Source: Methanosarcinaceae archaeon
Lineage (GTDB): Archaea > Halobacteriota > Methanosarcinia > Methanosarcinales > Methanosarcinaceae
NCBI GenBank assembly: GCA_020793555.1
Contig: DQIO01000271.1
Span: 1 to 12,350 of the forward strand
Length of the DNA stretch: 12,350 nucleotides
Reading direction: 5' to 3'
Positions 6,473 through 12,350 of this stretch are shown here, piece by piece (positions within the stretch are counted from its first letter, which is position 1; every line of letters starts with the position of its first letter). The position numbers were made by a program, and so were the translations under genes. The notes below the pieces were generated by a model, which saw nothing but the letters and a program-made list of their open reading frames with translations, did no database searches and was not told where the DNA came from.

Positions 6473-7234
6473 ATGCTCACAAGCACATACATTCATATCC
6501 CCCATATTGGAAAAACAATCGAGCACAGAATATGGTCAAGCGGCATTAAAACGTGGTCCGAGTTCATTGAACAGCAGGACACGATACCCATATCTGCCGC
6601 AAAAAAAGAGACCATACTCGCGGGAATAGATGAATCCAACGACCGCTTAAATGCACGGGATTTTAATTTTTTCGCCAACGCACTTCCAAGATCGGAACAT
6701 TGGCGCGCATACCGGCATTTTTCTGATTCGATTGCCTTTGTGGACATCGAAACCACCGGTTTGTCGCCAAACTACGACGACCTTACGGTCGTCGGAATAT
6801 ATGATGGAAAAGATGCGAAGACATATATTCGCGGTATTGACCTTGATGATATCGTTGATGAACTCGCAAAATACGAACTTCTGGTTACGTTCAATGGGGC
6901 ACGTTTTGACCTGCCGTTCATCAAAAAAAAGTATCCACAGATCGAGTTCAACCAACTGCACATTGACCTGATGTATCCTCTCCGGCGCATAGGTCTTCGC
7001 GGCGGGTTGAAGAATATCGAGCATACGCTCGGAATATCGAGAAGTGACGAAACAACTGGGATCGATGGTTTTGAGGCAGTGCGTCTGTGGCGCAGATACG
7101 AGCGTGGAGAAAAGCATGCGCTTGAATTGCTGCTCGAATACAACCGCGAGGATATTGTCAATCTTGACACTATTATTGGGATGACGCATCAGAAATTTGT
7201 GGACAATATGTTTCTTAGCGCACTTGGTGAGTAG
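6473..7234 (+). CDS. YprB-like DEDD-family 3'-5' exonuclease (RNase H-like fold)
   Basis: This predicted metal-dependent exonuclease has 253 residues. The N-terminus (about 7-33, IPHIGKTIEHRIWSSGIKTW) resembles a helix-hairpin-helix nucleic-acid-binding motif. The catalytic domain carries FVDIETTGL with Asp91 and Glu93, TFNGARFD with Asp146, and YNREDI with Tyr223 and Asp227, the DEDDy pattern of the YprB ribonuclease-H-like family (COG3359). The substrate is unknown; a role in DNA repair or RNA turnover is plausible. The start is ATG at 6473; upstream GAGAG at 6460-6464 is only a weak ribosome-binding site. It runs divergently from the transporter across 171 bp. A HicB-like gene follows after 40 nt, so the two may share a transcript. 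It ends in TAG with TAA one codon later. Confidence 0.85.
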   Translation: MLTSTYIHIPHIGKTIEHRIWSSGIKTWSEFIEQQDTIPISAAKKETILAGIDESNDRLNARDFNFFANALPRSEHWRAYRHFSDSIAFVDIETTGLSPNYDDLTVVGIYDGKDAKTYIRGIDLDDIVDELAKYELLVTFNGARFDLPFIKKKYPQIEFNQLHIDLMYPLRRIGLRGGLKNIEHTLGISRSDETTGIDGFEAVRLWRRYERGEKHALELLLEYNREDIVNLDTIIGMTHQKFVDNMFLSALGE

Positions 7235-7245
7235 TGTTAAACCAA

Positions 7246-7271
7246 TTCCAACCTCTTAGAGGAGTTTGGAA
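7246..7271 (+). promoter_or_regulatory. Inverted repeat covering the HicB ribosome-binding site
   Basis: TTCCAA (7246-7251) and TTGGAA (7266-7271) flank the palindrome CCTCT-T-AGAGG (7252-7262). The AGAGGAG in the right half is the only purine-rich ribosome-binding site before the ATG at 7275. In RNA this folds into a hairpin that hides the site; in DNA it could be an operator. Both are inferences. Confidence 0.4.
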
Positions 7272-7274
7272 ACG

Positions 7275-7493
7275 ATGTATAAGTATGCAATCGAAATATT
7301 TTACAGTGAAGATGATGAGGGATATATAGCAGTGGTTCCTGAACTACGTGAATGCTCTGCATTTGGGGATACTGAAGAAGAAGCATCAGAAGACGTCAAG
7401 ATTGCTATGGAACTCTGGTTGGAAACTGCAAGAATATCAGGAAAATACATTCCACAACCCCACGGAAAAGAATTTCTGTATTTGTATAGCTGA
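7275..7493 (+). CDS. Orphan HicB-like protein
   Basis: This 72-residue protein has the HicB partial RNase-H-like fold: a YAIEIFYSEDDEGYIAVVPEL strand pair, the ECSAFGDTEEEA turn and a helix KIAMELWLETARI. In HicAB toxin-antitoxin pairs HicB neutralises the HicA mRNA interferase. No HicA-like frame (about 60 residues with a GSHxxY-type motif) is visible on either side, so this may be a solitary member with another role. It lacks the C-terminal DNA-binding domain of longer HicB antitoxins. The start is ATG at 7275; a TTG at 7266 is in frame but lies too close to the GAGGAG at 7259-7264 to use it. It follows the exonuclease gene by 40 nt. Confidence 0.8.
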   Translation: MYKYAIEIFYSEDDEGYIAVVPELRECSAFGDTEEEASEDVKIAMELWLETARISGKYIPQPHGKEFLYLYS

Positions 7494-7724
7494 TATTTTT
7501 TTGTGTGAAATTCAAATATATACGAATCGAAACCAATGCGACCGCCGTCAGGCGGCATTTTCCATAATATACTGTCGTGAAAAAGCTAAATCGTTAGTAA
7601 ATATCTTATTGGCAATGATGGAATGCGGAAAGTGCGCGATAGTGATTGATACGGCATTAAAAATATCGAACATATCTTGTCGGTGCACCTTTGTGTTTAG
7701 CACAGGCGGTTGGTTTATCGAGTT
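7494..7724. other. Non-coding or decayed stretch with no recognisable gene
   Basis: Apart from the hairpin at 7535-7561, nothing here is recognisable. Two open frames cross it (plus strand to 7788, minus strand 7548-7760), but neither resembles a family I know and neither has a supported start. The minus-strand frame overlaps repeat copy A, which argues against it being a gene. Confidence 0.5.
7535..7561 (+). terminator. Hairpin downstream of hicB
   Basis: CCGCC-GTCA-GGCGG (7542-7555) is a 5-bp GC stem. AATG (7535-7538) and CATT (7556-7559) extend it past a 3-nt bulge, and a short T-run follows. It lies 41 nt after the hicB stop and could end that transcript or serve as a palindromic repeat unit. 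Confidence 0.35.
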
Positions 7725-7840
7725 TATGAGAAAAACGGCGCGAATGCACGCTTGCGGCACGTTCCCACGGCATGAATATGAAATATAAAATGGTTTTTAA
7801 GCGGAGTCATATTTGCAGATATGAGAATCGCAGGTTTGAG
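7725..7840 (+). repeat. Dispersed repeat, copy A (promoter plus MRIA- start)
   Basis: It aligns with 12174-12290 at roughly four in five bases by eye, including a perfect 23-bp match (7806-7828 with 12257-12279). In both copies a GGTTTTTAA TATA-like element is followed, about 20 nt later, by ATGAGAAT(C/T)GCA, encoding MRIA. This is the spacing of a leaderless archaeal promoter. In copy A the reading continues [10 protein letters not shown], the typical first strand of a GT4/GT5 glycosyltransferase, before similarity to that family ends. A GCGG-type hairpin precedes the promoter in both copies, perfect in copy B and imperfect here. Confidence 0.65.
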
Positions 7841-7842
7841 TT

Positions 7843-7998
7843 ATGAATCATGGGTTTGGCGGCATCGGAACAATATCCGAAATATTCGATGGCGATGCGC
7901 CCCATCGGGCGCGCGGGTGTATCTCACAGGCGTGGAGTGTTGCTGAAGTGCTGCGCGCGTATGTTGAGGACGTTGTTAGGGGTGAGGAGATCGGTTAG
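7843..7998 (+). pseudogene. C-terminal remnant of an archaeal glycogen debranching enzyme
   Basis: A 51-codon frame (ATG 7843, TAG 7996) encodes the highly conserved end of amylo-alpha-1,6-glucosidase: [32 protein letters not shown], then a short EDVV tail. In the intact enzyme (several hundred residues) this segment closes the (alpha/alpha)6 barrel and contains active-site residues. Here the preceding codons are interrupted by an in-frame TGA at 7837, and upstream DNA is repeat copy A, so the rest of the gene is gone. The fragment has no stop or frameshift and reads cleanly, so the loss was probably fairly recent. It points tail to tail at the GH15 gene 43 bp away, consistent with an ancestral alpha-glucan gene cluster. 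It is probably not functional alone. Confidence 0.8.
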
Positions 7999-8041
7999 GA
8001 AATACAGAACGTATTTTATGGTGTGTTATTTAATCCTTTCA

Positions 8042-9985
8042 TCACTCTTTTTCAAGTGACCTCGCTTTCTCTACAAATGCCATAACAGTTACTACAAAGG
8101 TGGCATGGGCCCATGTAAGGGGACTGACACTTAAGGGACTCCCATCAAAAGGATTCAACTGCTCTGCCAGGATACCGGTTTCGGTTGCATGCTCTGTGAC
8201 CCAGTCCAGAATTTCTCTCGGTTTTTGCAGATCATTGATGCTCTTTGCCTTCTGGATGTGCCACTGGGCTACCCAGAGGGTACATATATACCATGGATTG
8301 CCCGGGACAGTCTCAAAGTCATTAAGCTCTACCTGATGATACGCATCATTATAGAACCGGGCGATGCCCCCGACATCTGTCTTTACTGACAATTTGCTTT
8401 CTATGGCCTCCATAGTATTGACCACCCTGCTATCATCGGGAGGCAGCACATTGAACTGGGATACAGCATATAGGCTGGCATCTATCGTTTCATCTCTCGG
8501 ATTGATGCTTCGCAGGAACCGCCCCAGCTTTTCATCATACAGGTGAGTTTCGATTCCCACTTTAATTTCCATAGCAGCCGTGCTGTATTTTATTGCAAGG
8601 TCATCGTCCCCGTACAATTCTGCAAACTTGGCCGCACACCTCAGGCCTGCATATACGGTCGAAGATGTATAGGTATGGACTGCCCTATTTTCCTCCCAAA
8701 GGTTGTAACTGGGTTTTGGAAGCCCGGTATCAGGATCTCGGTACCTTGTCATAAACTCAGCAGCCGGCTTCACTATCGACTCATAGAGCGGATCAATTGT
8801 CGTGATGAATCCGGCAGTTTTGTAATGATTCCAAAGTGCAACCACTATAAGCGCAGTGCTGTCTTCCTGTATGGGAAGCTGTGCTTGTCCCTCGAGATTG
8901 AGCCAGGGCATCCAGCCACTTGCCAGAGTGCCTGTAGGATTGTATTTCTGCAGGAAATATCCATGCTCACTGATAAGATCCTTACAGTATTCAAAAAACG
9001 TATGCACAATTCCGGAATATCGTGTCATATCCAACGACATGGCAATGAACGCACTGTCTCGCGGCCACATGTAACTATATGAATCCATGTTGAAACGTTC
9101 AAGGATATCACTGTCATTTGCAGCGATGATCGCACCATCATTATCGATCTGCGATCTTATGATAAGAAGACTGTGTTTGAACAGGTCTGCCACATTTGTA
9201 GGAAGGTCAAAAAAGTCATACTTTTCTTTATTCACCCATGAATGACCGTACTGCTCGACTTTTGCCATCATTCGCTCAGGGATTTTTTCAAGGACCATCT
9301 CATTGAGCCGCTTGACATCAGAAAATGTTTTCCCTGCTGCGATCCAGTAATATACTGTTTTTGTCTCTCCGGCTGCAAGATGTTGGGAAAACCTGACGAA
9401 ACTATTCACTGCCCCTATCTGGATAGAATTCATGTTAAGTTCTGCCGACCTTATTAAACCGCATTCACTTTCCTCTTTGGGGCAGATATCATACTGGTCG
9501 AAGTGCGGAGAGCCATTAATAAGGAAATAGCGAGAGCGTTTGTAATGTATTATAGATTGCACTGCCGGATCATAGACACCTGTATCCCCGATCGGGTTCT
9601 CGTATAGTGTAATGTCATGGGAGAAGAGCAGATTCATCTCGACATCCTTTGTATCAGTGTTTTTTATTGCTATCTTGCGAATGAACACATTTTCGAAAGG
9701 ATGCACACATTCGTTTAATCTCAGATCAATATCGAGCAGGTCGTTGCGGTACCAAGAGTCGGTTACCAATGTGTCTTTCTTATAACCAAGCTTGCAGCTC
9801 CAGTCATCCCCTATCTGGGATACCAGATCCAGGTTTTTCCCCTCAACCATCACTCCTACCCGGCAGTGGTGGCCGTTTACGTGGTTCTCATCTCCTACAT
9901 GAGGAAAGTACATGTCCCGTATGCTCGCATTCCTGTCAAGGTTTACTAGCAGAGACCCATTTCCGACAACAAGTGGTTTTGGCAT
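8042..9985 (-). CDS. GH15 family glucoamylase-type glycoside hydrolase
   Basis: This enzyme is predicted to release glucose from the non-reducing ends of alpha-glucans (glycogen or dextrin) by inversion. It has 647 residues and no signal peptide, so it is expected in the cytoplasm. An N-terminal beta-sandwich domain (about 1-250) precedes the (alpha/alpha)6 barrel (about 260-647). The barrel shows YMWPRDSAF (305-313), the acid motif LWEEN with Glu431/Glu432, VPGNPWYI, and the base motif ILAEQLNPFDGSP with Glu608. All elements of prokaryotic and archaeal GH15 enzymes are present and the length is normal. The start is ATG at 9985, with AAAGGT 10 nt upstream. It is divergent from the GT4 gene across a shared 261-bp region and convergent with a debranching-enzyme remnant, so glycogen breakdown is the likely setting. 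Trehalase or glucodextranase activity is possible in this family. Confidence 0.9.
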   Translation of the reverse strand: MPKPLVVGNGSLLVNLDRNASIRDMYFPHVGDENHVNGHHCRVGVMVEGKNLDLVSQIGDDWSCKLGYKKDTLVTDSWYRNDLLDIDLRLNECVHPFENVFIRKIAIKNTDTKDVEMNLLFSHDITLYENPIGDTGVYDPAVQSIIHYKRSRYFLINGSPHFDQYDICPKEESECGLIRSAELNMNSIQIGAVNSFVRFSQHLAAGETKTVYYWIAAGKTFSDVKRLNEMVLEKIPERMMAKVEQYGHSWVNKEKYDFFDLPTNVADLFKHSLLIIRSQIDNDGAIIAANDSDILERFNMDSYSYMWPRDSAFIAMSLDMTRYSGIVHTFFEYCKDLISEHGYFLQKYNPTGTLASGWMPWLNLEGQAQLPIQEDSTALIVVALWNHYKTAGFITTIDPLYESIVKPAAEFMTRYRDPDTGLPKPSYNLWEENRAVHTYTSSTVYAGLRCAAKFAELYGDDDLAIKYSTAAMEIKVGIETHLYDEKLGRFLRSINPRDETIDASLYAVSQFNVLPPDDSRVVNTMEAIESKLSVKTDVGGIARFYNDAYHQVELNDFETVPGNPWYICTLWVAQWHIQKAKSINDLQKPREILDWVTEHATETGILAEQLNPFDGSPLSVSPLTWAHATFVVTVMAFVEKARSLEKE

Positions 9986-10029
9986 TTTATAACAACCTTT
10001 AACTAGATTAGTGCTATATTAACTAATAG

Positions 10030-10045
10030 TTATTAATTTTTAAGT
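10030..10045 (-). promoter_or_regulatory. Candidate TATA box for the GH15 gene
   Basis: On the minus strand the sequence reads ACTTAAAAATTAATAA. A start near 10012 leaves a leader of about 27 nt carrying the AAAGGT site. A second AT-rich candidate at 10010-10022 would lie too close to the ribosome-binding site. Confidence 0.3.
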
Positions 10046-10160
10046 AGGGGTTTTATTAATACATTGATCCTTGGGACAAATTAATTTTAAAATTGAATAT
10101 GTTGCGGCGTTTTATTATTATATAATATCGTCATGCATCGGCATTTTTGTTTCTGGGTCA

Positions 10161-10171
10161 GTACATTGTAC
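10161..10171. promoter_or_regulatory. Palindrome GTACA-T-TGTAC upstream of the GT4 promoter
   Basis: This perfect 5+5 inverted repeat with a one-base centre ends 2 nt before the TATA box of the GT4 gene, where the B-recognition element or an activator/repressor site would lie. No known regulator is matched. Confidence 0.3.
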
Positions 10172-10173
10172 GA

Positions 10174-10183
10174 CTTTATATAC
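10174..10183 (+). promoter_or_regulatory. Candidate TATA box for the GT4 gene
   Basis: CTTTATATAC is a strong archaeal TATA match. Transcription would begin near 10203, which is downstream of the first ATG in the frame (10193) and upstream of the ATG at 10247. This decides the start of the coding region. Confidence 0.5.
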
Positions 10184-10246
10184 TTAATGTAAATGGAATT
10201 AGAACGAGTAGTTTATTGTGCAGAATTCTGCATAGGAAATAGAAGA

Positions 10247-11776
10247 ATGATAAAAAAACAGCAAAAAGCAGATGAGATCAGTGTAGGTTTTCTGTCGTAT
10301 GAATTTCCTCCTAAAATTTTTGGGGGGGTTGGAGTCCATGTTAGTGAATTGACCAGACATCTTGCTGAGAGTATCCAGCATGTACATGTTTTCACATCAC
10401 ATGTTGAAGGATTGAACAGCCAAAGGGCTGGAAGTGTGTATGTTCACAGGTCATCTAAACCTTTAGTAAAGTCATCGAACCGTTCCGGCAATTTGATTGA
10501 AAGTATAACAACAAATGGCAACGTGGCAGGGATGGGGGAGAATCACATTTCTGTTGAAAAACTTGACCTGTTGAATTCGCATGGAGGATTGATCCATGTG
10601 GCTGCAACACAAGCAATAAATACGACTCATCAGCCTCTGATGATGACGGCTCACAGTTCCGGGATCAACAGCCCAAATCCAAACGGGCCGAGTGTTGTTA
10701 TGGAGCAGAATGGGGTTAGTGAGGTGGACAGGTCCATTGCAGTATCGGGATACGTGCAAAGGGAACTGAAACAGACCTTTGGTGTGAATGTATTGGATGG
10801 CCGGAAGGCAGGAAGTGTACCTGCACACAGGTTATCAAAACCATTAGTACCGTCATCGAACTATTCCAGAAAGGATCTTGAAAGAACAATGACAAATGTC
10901 AATGTGGCAGAGATGGTGGAGAAACACATTTCCAGTGAAAAACTTGACCTGTTGCATTCACATGGAGGATTGATCCAGATGGCTGCAACAGAAGCAAAAA
11001 ATATGACTCATCTGCCTCTGGTAATGACGGCTCACAGTACTGAGATCAACAGGGTCAGGCCGGATAAACTCAGCCTTTTAATGGAACAGAATGTTGTGGG
11101 TGAAGTTGACAGGTTCATTGCAGTATCGAAATCCATGCGAACGGAACTGAACCGGACCTTTGGTATTGATTCTAACAAGATAACGGTCATACCCAACGGT
11201 GTGGATTCTGCACTCTTCAAGCACCAAAATGCCGATGATGTCCGCAGTAAATACCAACTTGACAACAGGTTTGTCGTGCTGTTCGTTGGAAGGGATGACC
11301 CACAAAAAGGTGCGAAACGCCTGGTTGATGCCGTGAAGGATCTTGCTAAGCAGATACCTGAGATAATGGTTGTGATGGTCGGCCAGAAAGATATCTATTC
11401 TGATAAACATATCCTCTGCCTCCCGCGTGTTAGCAGAAGTGAACTCGTCAAGTTATATTCCCTTTCCGATGTGTTCGTTCTGCCCAGTATCTACGAACCT
11501 TTCGGTATTGTCCTCTTAGAGGCTATGGCATGCGAGACCGCATGTATTGGAATCCGGACTGGCGGTATACCTGACATAATAGACCATAACAGAACAGGGC
11601 TTTTGGTAGAACCGGAAAATGCCAGAGGTCTTTCAGAGGCAATCTCCGATCTATACCATGACCCTGAAAAAAGGCACAGAATGGCCAAAAACGGAAGGAA
11701 TAGAGTGGTCTCACACTTTGACTGGAATTCAATCTCGGCTAAGACCATTGGAGTATACAAGCAGGTACTGCATTAA
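10247..11776 (+). CDS. GT4-family glycosyltransferase with a tandem internal duplication
   Basis: This is a predicted nucleotide-sugar-dependent retaining glycosyltransferase, cytoplasmic, related to glycogen synthase and trehalose- or sucrose-forming GT4 enzymes. It has 509 residues from ATG 10247. The frame opens 18 codons earlier, but that ATG lies before the expected transcription start. The N-terminal Rossmann half has SYEFPPKIFGGVGVHVSEL (17-35). A 127-residue segment then occurs twice (about 53-179 and 180-306). The C-terminal half is intact, with TVIPNGVD (313-320), VLFVGRDDPQKG (344-355) and the EPFGIVLLE donor-binding E-x7-E motif (Glu417, Glu425). Removing one copy leaves about 382 residues, the normal family length. 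Copy 2 keeps consensus residues (LDLLHSHGG, TAHSTE) that copy 1 has lost (LNSHGG, AHSSG). Neighbours are the divergent GH15 gene and a hairpin terminator. Activity of the duplicated protein is uncertain. Confidence 0.85.
   Translation: MIKKQQKADEISVGFLSYEFPPKIFGGVGVHVSELTRHLAESIQHVHVFTSHVEGLNSQRAGSVYVHRSSKPLVKSSNRSGNLIESITTNGNVAGMGENHISVEKLDLLNSHGGLIHVAATQAINTTHQPLMMTAHSSGINSPNPNGPSVVMEQNGVSEVDRSIAVSGYVQRELKQTFGVNVLDGRKAGSVPAHRLSKPLVPSSNYSRKDLERTMTNVNVAEMVEKHISSEKLDLLHSHGGLIQMAATEAKNMTHLPLVMTAHSTEINRVRPDKLSLLMEQNVVGEVDRFIAVSKSMRTELNRTFGIDSNKITVIPNGVDSALFKHQNADDVRSKYQLDNRFVVLFVGRDDPQKGAKRLVDAVKDLAKQIPEIMVVMVGQKDIYSDKHILCLPRVSRSELVKLYSLSDVFVLPSIYEPFGIVLLEAMACETACIGIRTGGIPDIIDHNRTGLLVEPENARGLSEAISDLYHDPEKRHRMAKNGRNRVVSHFDWNSISAKTIGVYKQVLH
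10401..11163 (+). repeat. 381-bp tandem duplication inside the GT4 gene
   Basis: Copy 1 (about 10401-10781) and copy 2 (about 10782-11163) are aligned at an offset of exactly 381 bp, 127 codons, without gaps. Identity by eye is about three quarters at the DNA level and lower in protein, so many differences change amino acids. Weak similarity at the left edge (ATTG and GGAAGTGT landmarks) places the breakpoints within about 10-20 bp. Confidence 0.9.
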
Positions 11777-11798
11777 AATTGTAAAATGAGTTCCGGGT

Positions 11799-11826
11799 TG
11801 CCCCATAAACGCGAGGGGCACATTTT
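11799..11826 (+). terminator. Hairpin terminator after the GT4 gene
   Basis: TGCCCC (11799-11804) and GGGGCA (11815-11820) form a perfect 6-bp stem with a 10-nt loop, followed by CATTTT. It begins 23 nt after the GT4 stop codon. The remaining gap to 11956 has no recognisable gene. Confidence 0.45.
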
Positions 11827-11956
11827 CTACAAATATAATGAACATAAACCAAGTCGTCTGAATCAGAATAGCCACTATAAGTGAGATCTTATGGTCCCGT
11901 GGATGCCTCGGGAGGGGACAGTGTTCTATTCCTCTATTCCATCTTCCAAAAACAAC

Positions 11957-12133
11957 TCACTCATACCGCAAAGCATCCAACGGCCGCATATTCGCAGCCT
12001 TCCACGCCGGATACATGCCGCTGGCAAGACTTGTAACAACTCCAAACAGCACGCCTGCAATGATGTACAAAAAGTTGGACGGCGCGAAAAAGTAGGAACT
12101 CTCCTTTAATATCAGGATATTTGCTAGTGTCAT
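11957..12133 (-). pseudogene. C-terminal fragment of a FtsX/MacB-type ABC permease
   Basis: About 58 residues match the end of the FtsX-domain permeases found in lipoprotein-release, peptide-export and MacB-like transporters. A last hydrophobic segment (FLYIIAGVLFGVVTSLASG) is followed by the conserved tail MYPAWKAANMRPLDALRYE. An intact permease has about 380-420 residues. The upstream DNA (12134-12350) is inside the window and contains repeat copy B, not permease sequence, so the gene is truly truncated rather than cut by the window edge. The frame stays open to an ATG at 12209-12211, but those extra residues come from the repeat region and look non-native. No ATPase or binding partner is nearby. 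Confidence 0.78.
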
Positions 12134-12173
12134 GTCAACAACACAATGTCGCGGAACAGAAGGAGTTAAGACA

Positions 12174-12290
12174 TATGCAAAAAACGACGCGACCGCGCAA
12201 AAGCGCGGCACGTTTCTACACCATGAACGCGAAACACAAAACGGTTTTTAATCGGCGTCATATTTGCAGATATGAGAATTGCATGGTTGG
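12174..12290 (+). repeat. Dispersed repeat, copy B (promoter plus MRIA- start)
   Basis: This is the second copy of the element at 7725-7840. It has a perfect CCGCGC-AAAA-GCGCGG hairpin (12193-12208), the GGTTTTTAA element at 12243-12251 and ATG at 12272. The frame after the ATG reads MRIAWLGC and stops at a TGA, so no gene is opened. Loose similarity to copy A resumes at GGGTTTGGYGGCA (12307-12319 and 7851-7863). Confidence 0.6.
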
Positions 12291-12325
12291 GTTGTTGAGT
12301 TGTTGTGGGTTTGGTGGCAGTGGAA

Positions 12326-12343
12326 TCCGCCGCCTGCGGCGGA
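12326..12343. repeat. GC-rich palindrome at the window end
   Basis: TCCGCCGC-CT-GCGGCGGA is an 8-bp perfect stem. It resembles the CCGCC/GGCGG hairpin at 7542-7555 in composition. Both accompany a copy of the dispersed repeat, one before it and one after it. Confidence 0.45.
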
Positions 12344-12350
12344 AACGGAT

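Noticed and set aside
7235..7493. HicAB toxin-antitoxin pair
   Set aside because: Only HicB was found; the 40 nt before it cannot encode HicA, and no HicA-like motif is visible downstream.
7548..7760. Minus-strand 70-codon open frame
   Set aside because: It overlaps repeat copy A and a hairpin and resembles no family. It could be a small unknown gene but nothing supports it.
7348..7788. Plus-strand 146-codon open frame running from inside hicB into repeat copy A
   Set aside because: It overlaps hicB in another frame, has no ribosome-binding site or recognisable domain, and ends within the repeat.
7850..8059. Plus-strand 69-codon open frame
   Set aside because: It is the wrong frame over the debranching-enzyme remnant; the frame starting at 7843 carries the conserved motif.
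8543..9082. Plus-strand 179-codon open frame
   Set aside because: It is antisense to the GH15 catalytic domain and shows no domain of its own.
10193..10246. Start of the GT4 gene at the ATG at 10193
   Set aside because: It lies only about 14 nt after the TATA centre, before the expected transcription start, and the extra 18 residues do not look like the family.
1..12350. tRNA genes, rRNA or a CRISPR array
   Set aside because: No cloverleaf arms with a TTCRA loop, no rRNA-like blocks and no regularly spaced repeat with unique spacers were seen in the gaps; the 33-bp-spaced repeat at 50-99 has only two units.

Overview
The window looks like archaeal DNA from the methanogen/ANME branch of the Euryarchaeota (Methanosarcinales and relatives). 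The evidence is an archaeal-type short tyrosyl-tRNA synthetase beside a Thg1-family protein, a small PRC-barrel protein, a short NAD-dependent malate dehydrogenase, a debranching-enzyme fragment of archaeal type, and promoters with TATA boxes about 25 nt before the inferred transcript start. This taxonomic placement is inferred from gene families, not from a marker search.

Layout. (1) 1-134: no intact gene; short repeats and a 31-codon reading frame. (2) 135-3258, all on the minus strand: tyrS behind a Thg1-family gene (likely one operon), then a PRC-barrel gene and mdh with their own promoters. (3) 3492-6301, minus strand: a molybdate/tungstate-type ABC importer (binding lipoprotein, permease, ATPase), visibly more AT-rich than its neighbours. 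(4) 6473-7493, plus strand: a YprB-like DEDD exonuclease and an orphan HicB-like protein whose ribosome-binding site lies in an inverted repeat. (5) 7494-8041: terminator-like hairpin, unrecognised sequence, repeat copy A, and a 51-codon remnant of the C-terminus of a glycogen debranching enzyme. (6) 8042-9985 (minus): an intact GH15 glucoamylase-type enzyme, divergent from (7) 10247-11776 (plus), a GT4 glycosyltransferase carrying an internal tandem duplication of exactly 127 codons. (8) 11777-12350: a terminator hairpin, the truncated C-terminus of a FtsX/MacB-type permease, repeat copy B, and a GC-rich palindrome at the end.

How it fits together: the first part is housekeeping (translation, carbon metabolism) followed by oxyanion uptake that would feed molybdo- or tungstopterin enzymes. 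From about 7.5 kb onward the theme is alpha-glucan metabolism (GH15 hydrolase, GT4 transferase, debranching-enzyme remnant), and that part shows decay and rearrangement: gene fragments, a promoter-bearing repeat in two copies flanking the glucan genes, and an intragenic duplication.

I see no convincing new multi-gene system. The observations most worth following are the duplicated GT4 domain, the roughly 115-bp repeat that seems to carry a leaderless promoter plus the first codons of a gene, and the debranching-enzyme remnant beside one copy of it. No tRNA, rRNA or CRISPR array was seen.
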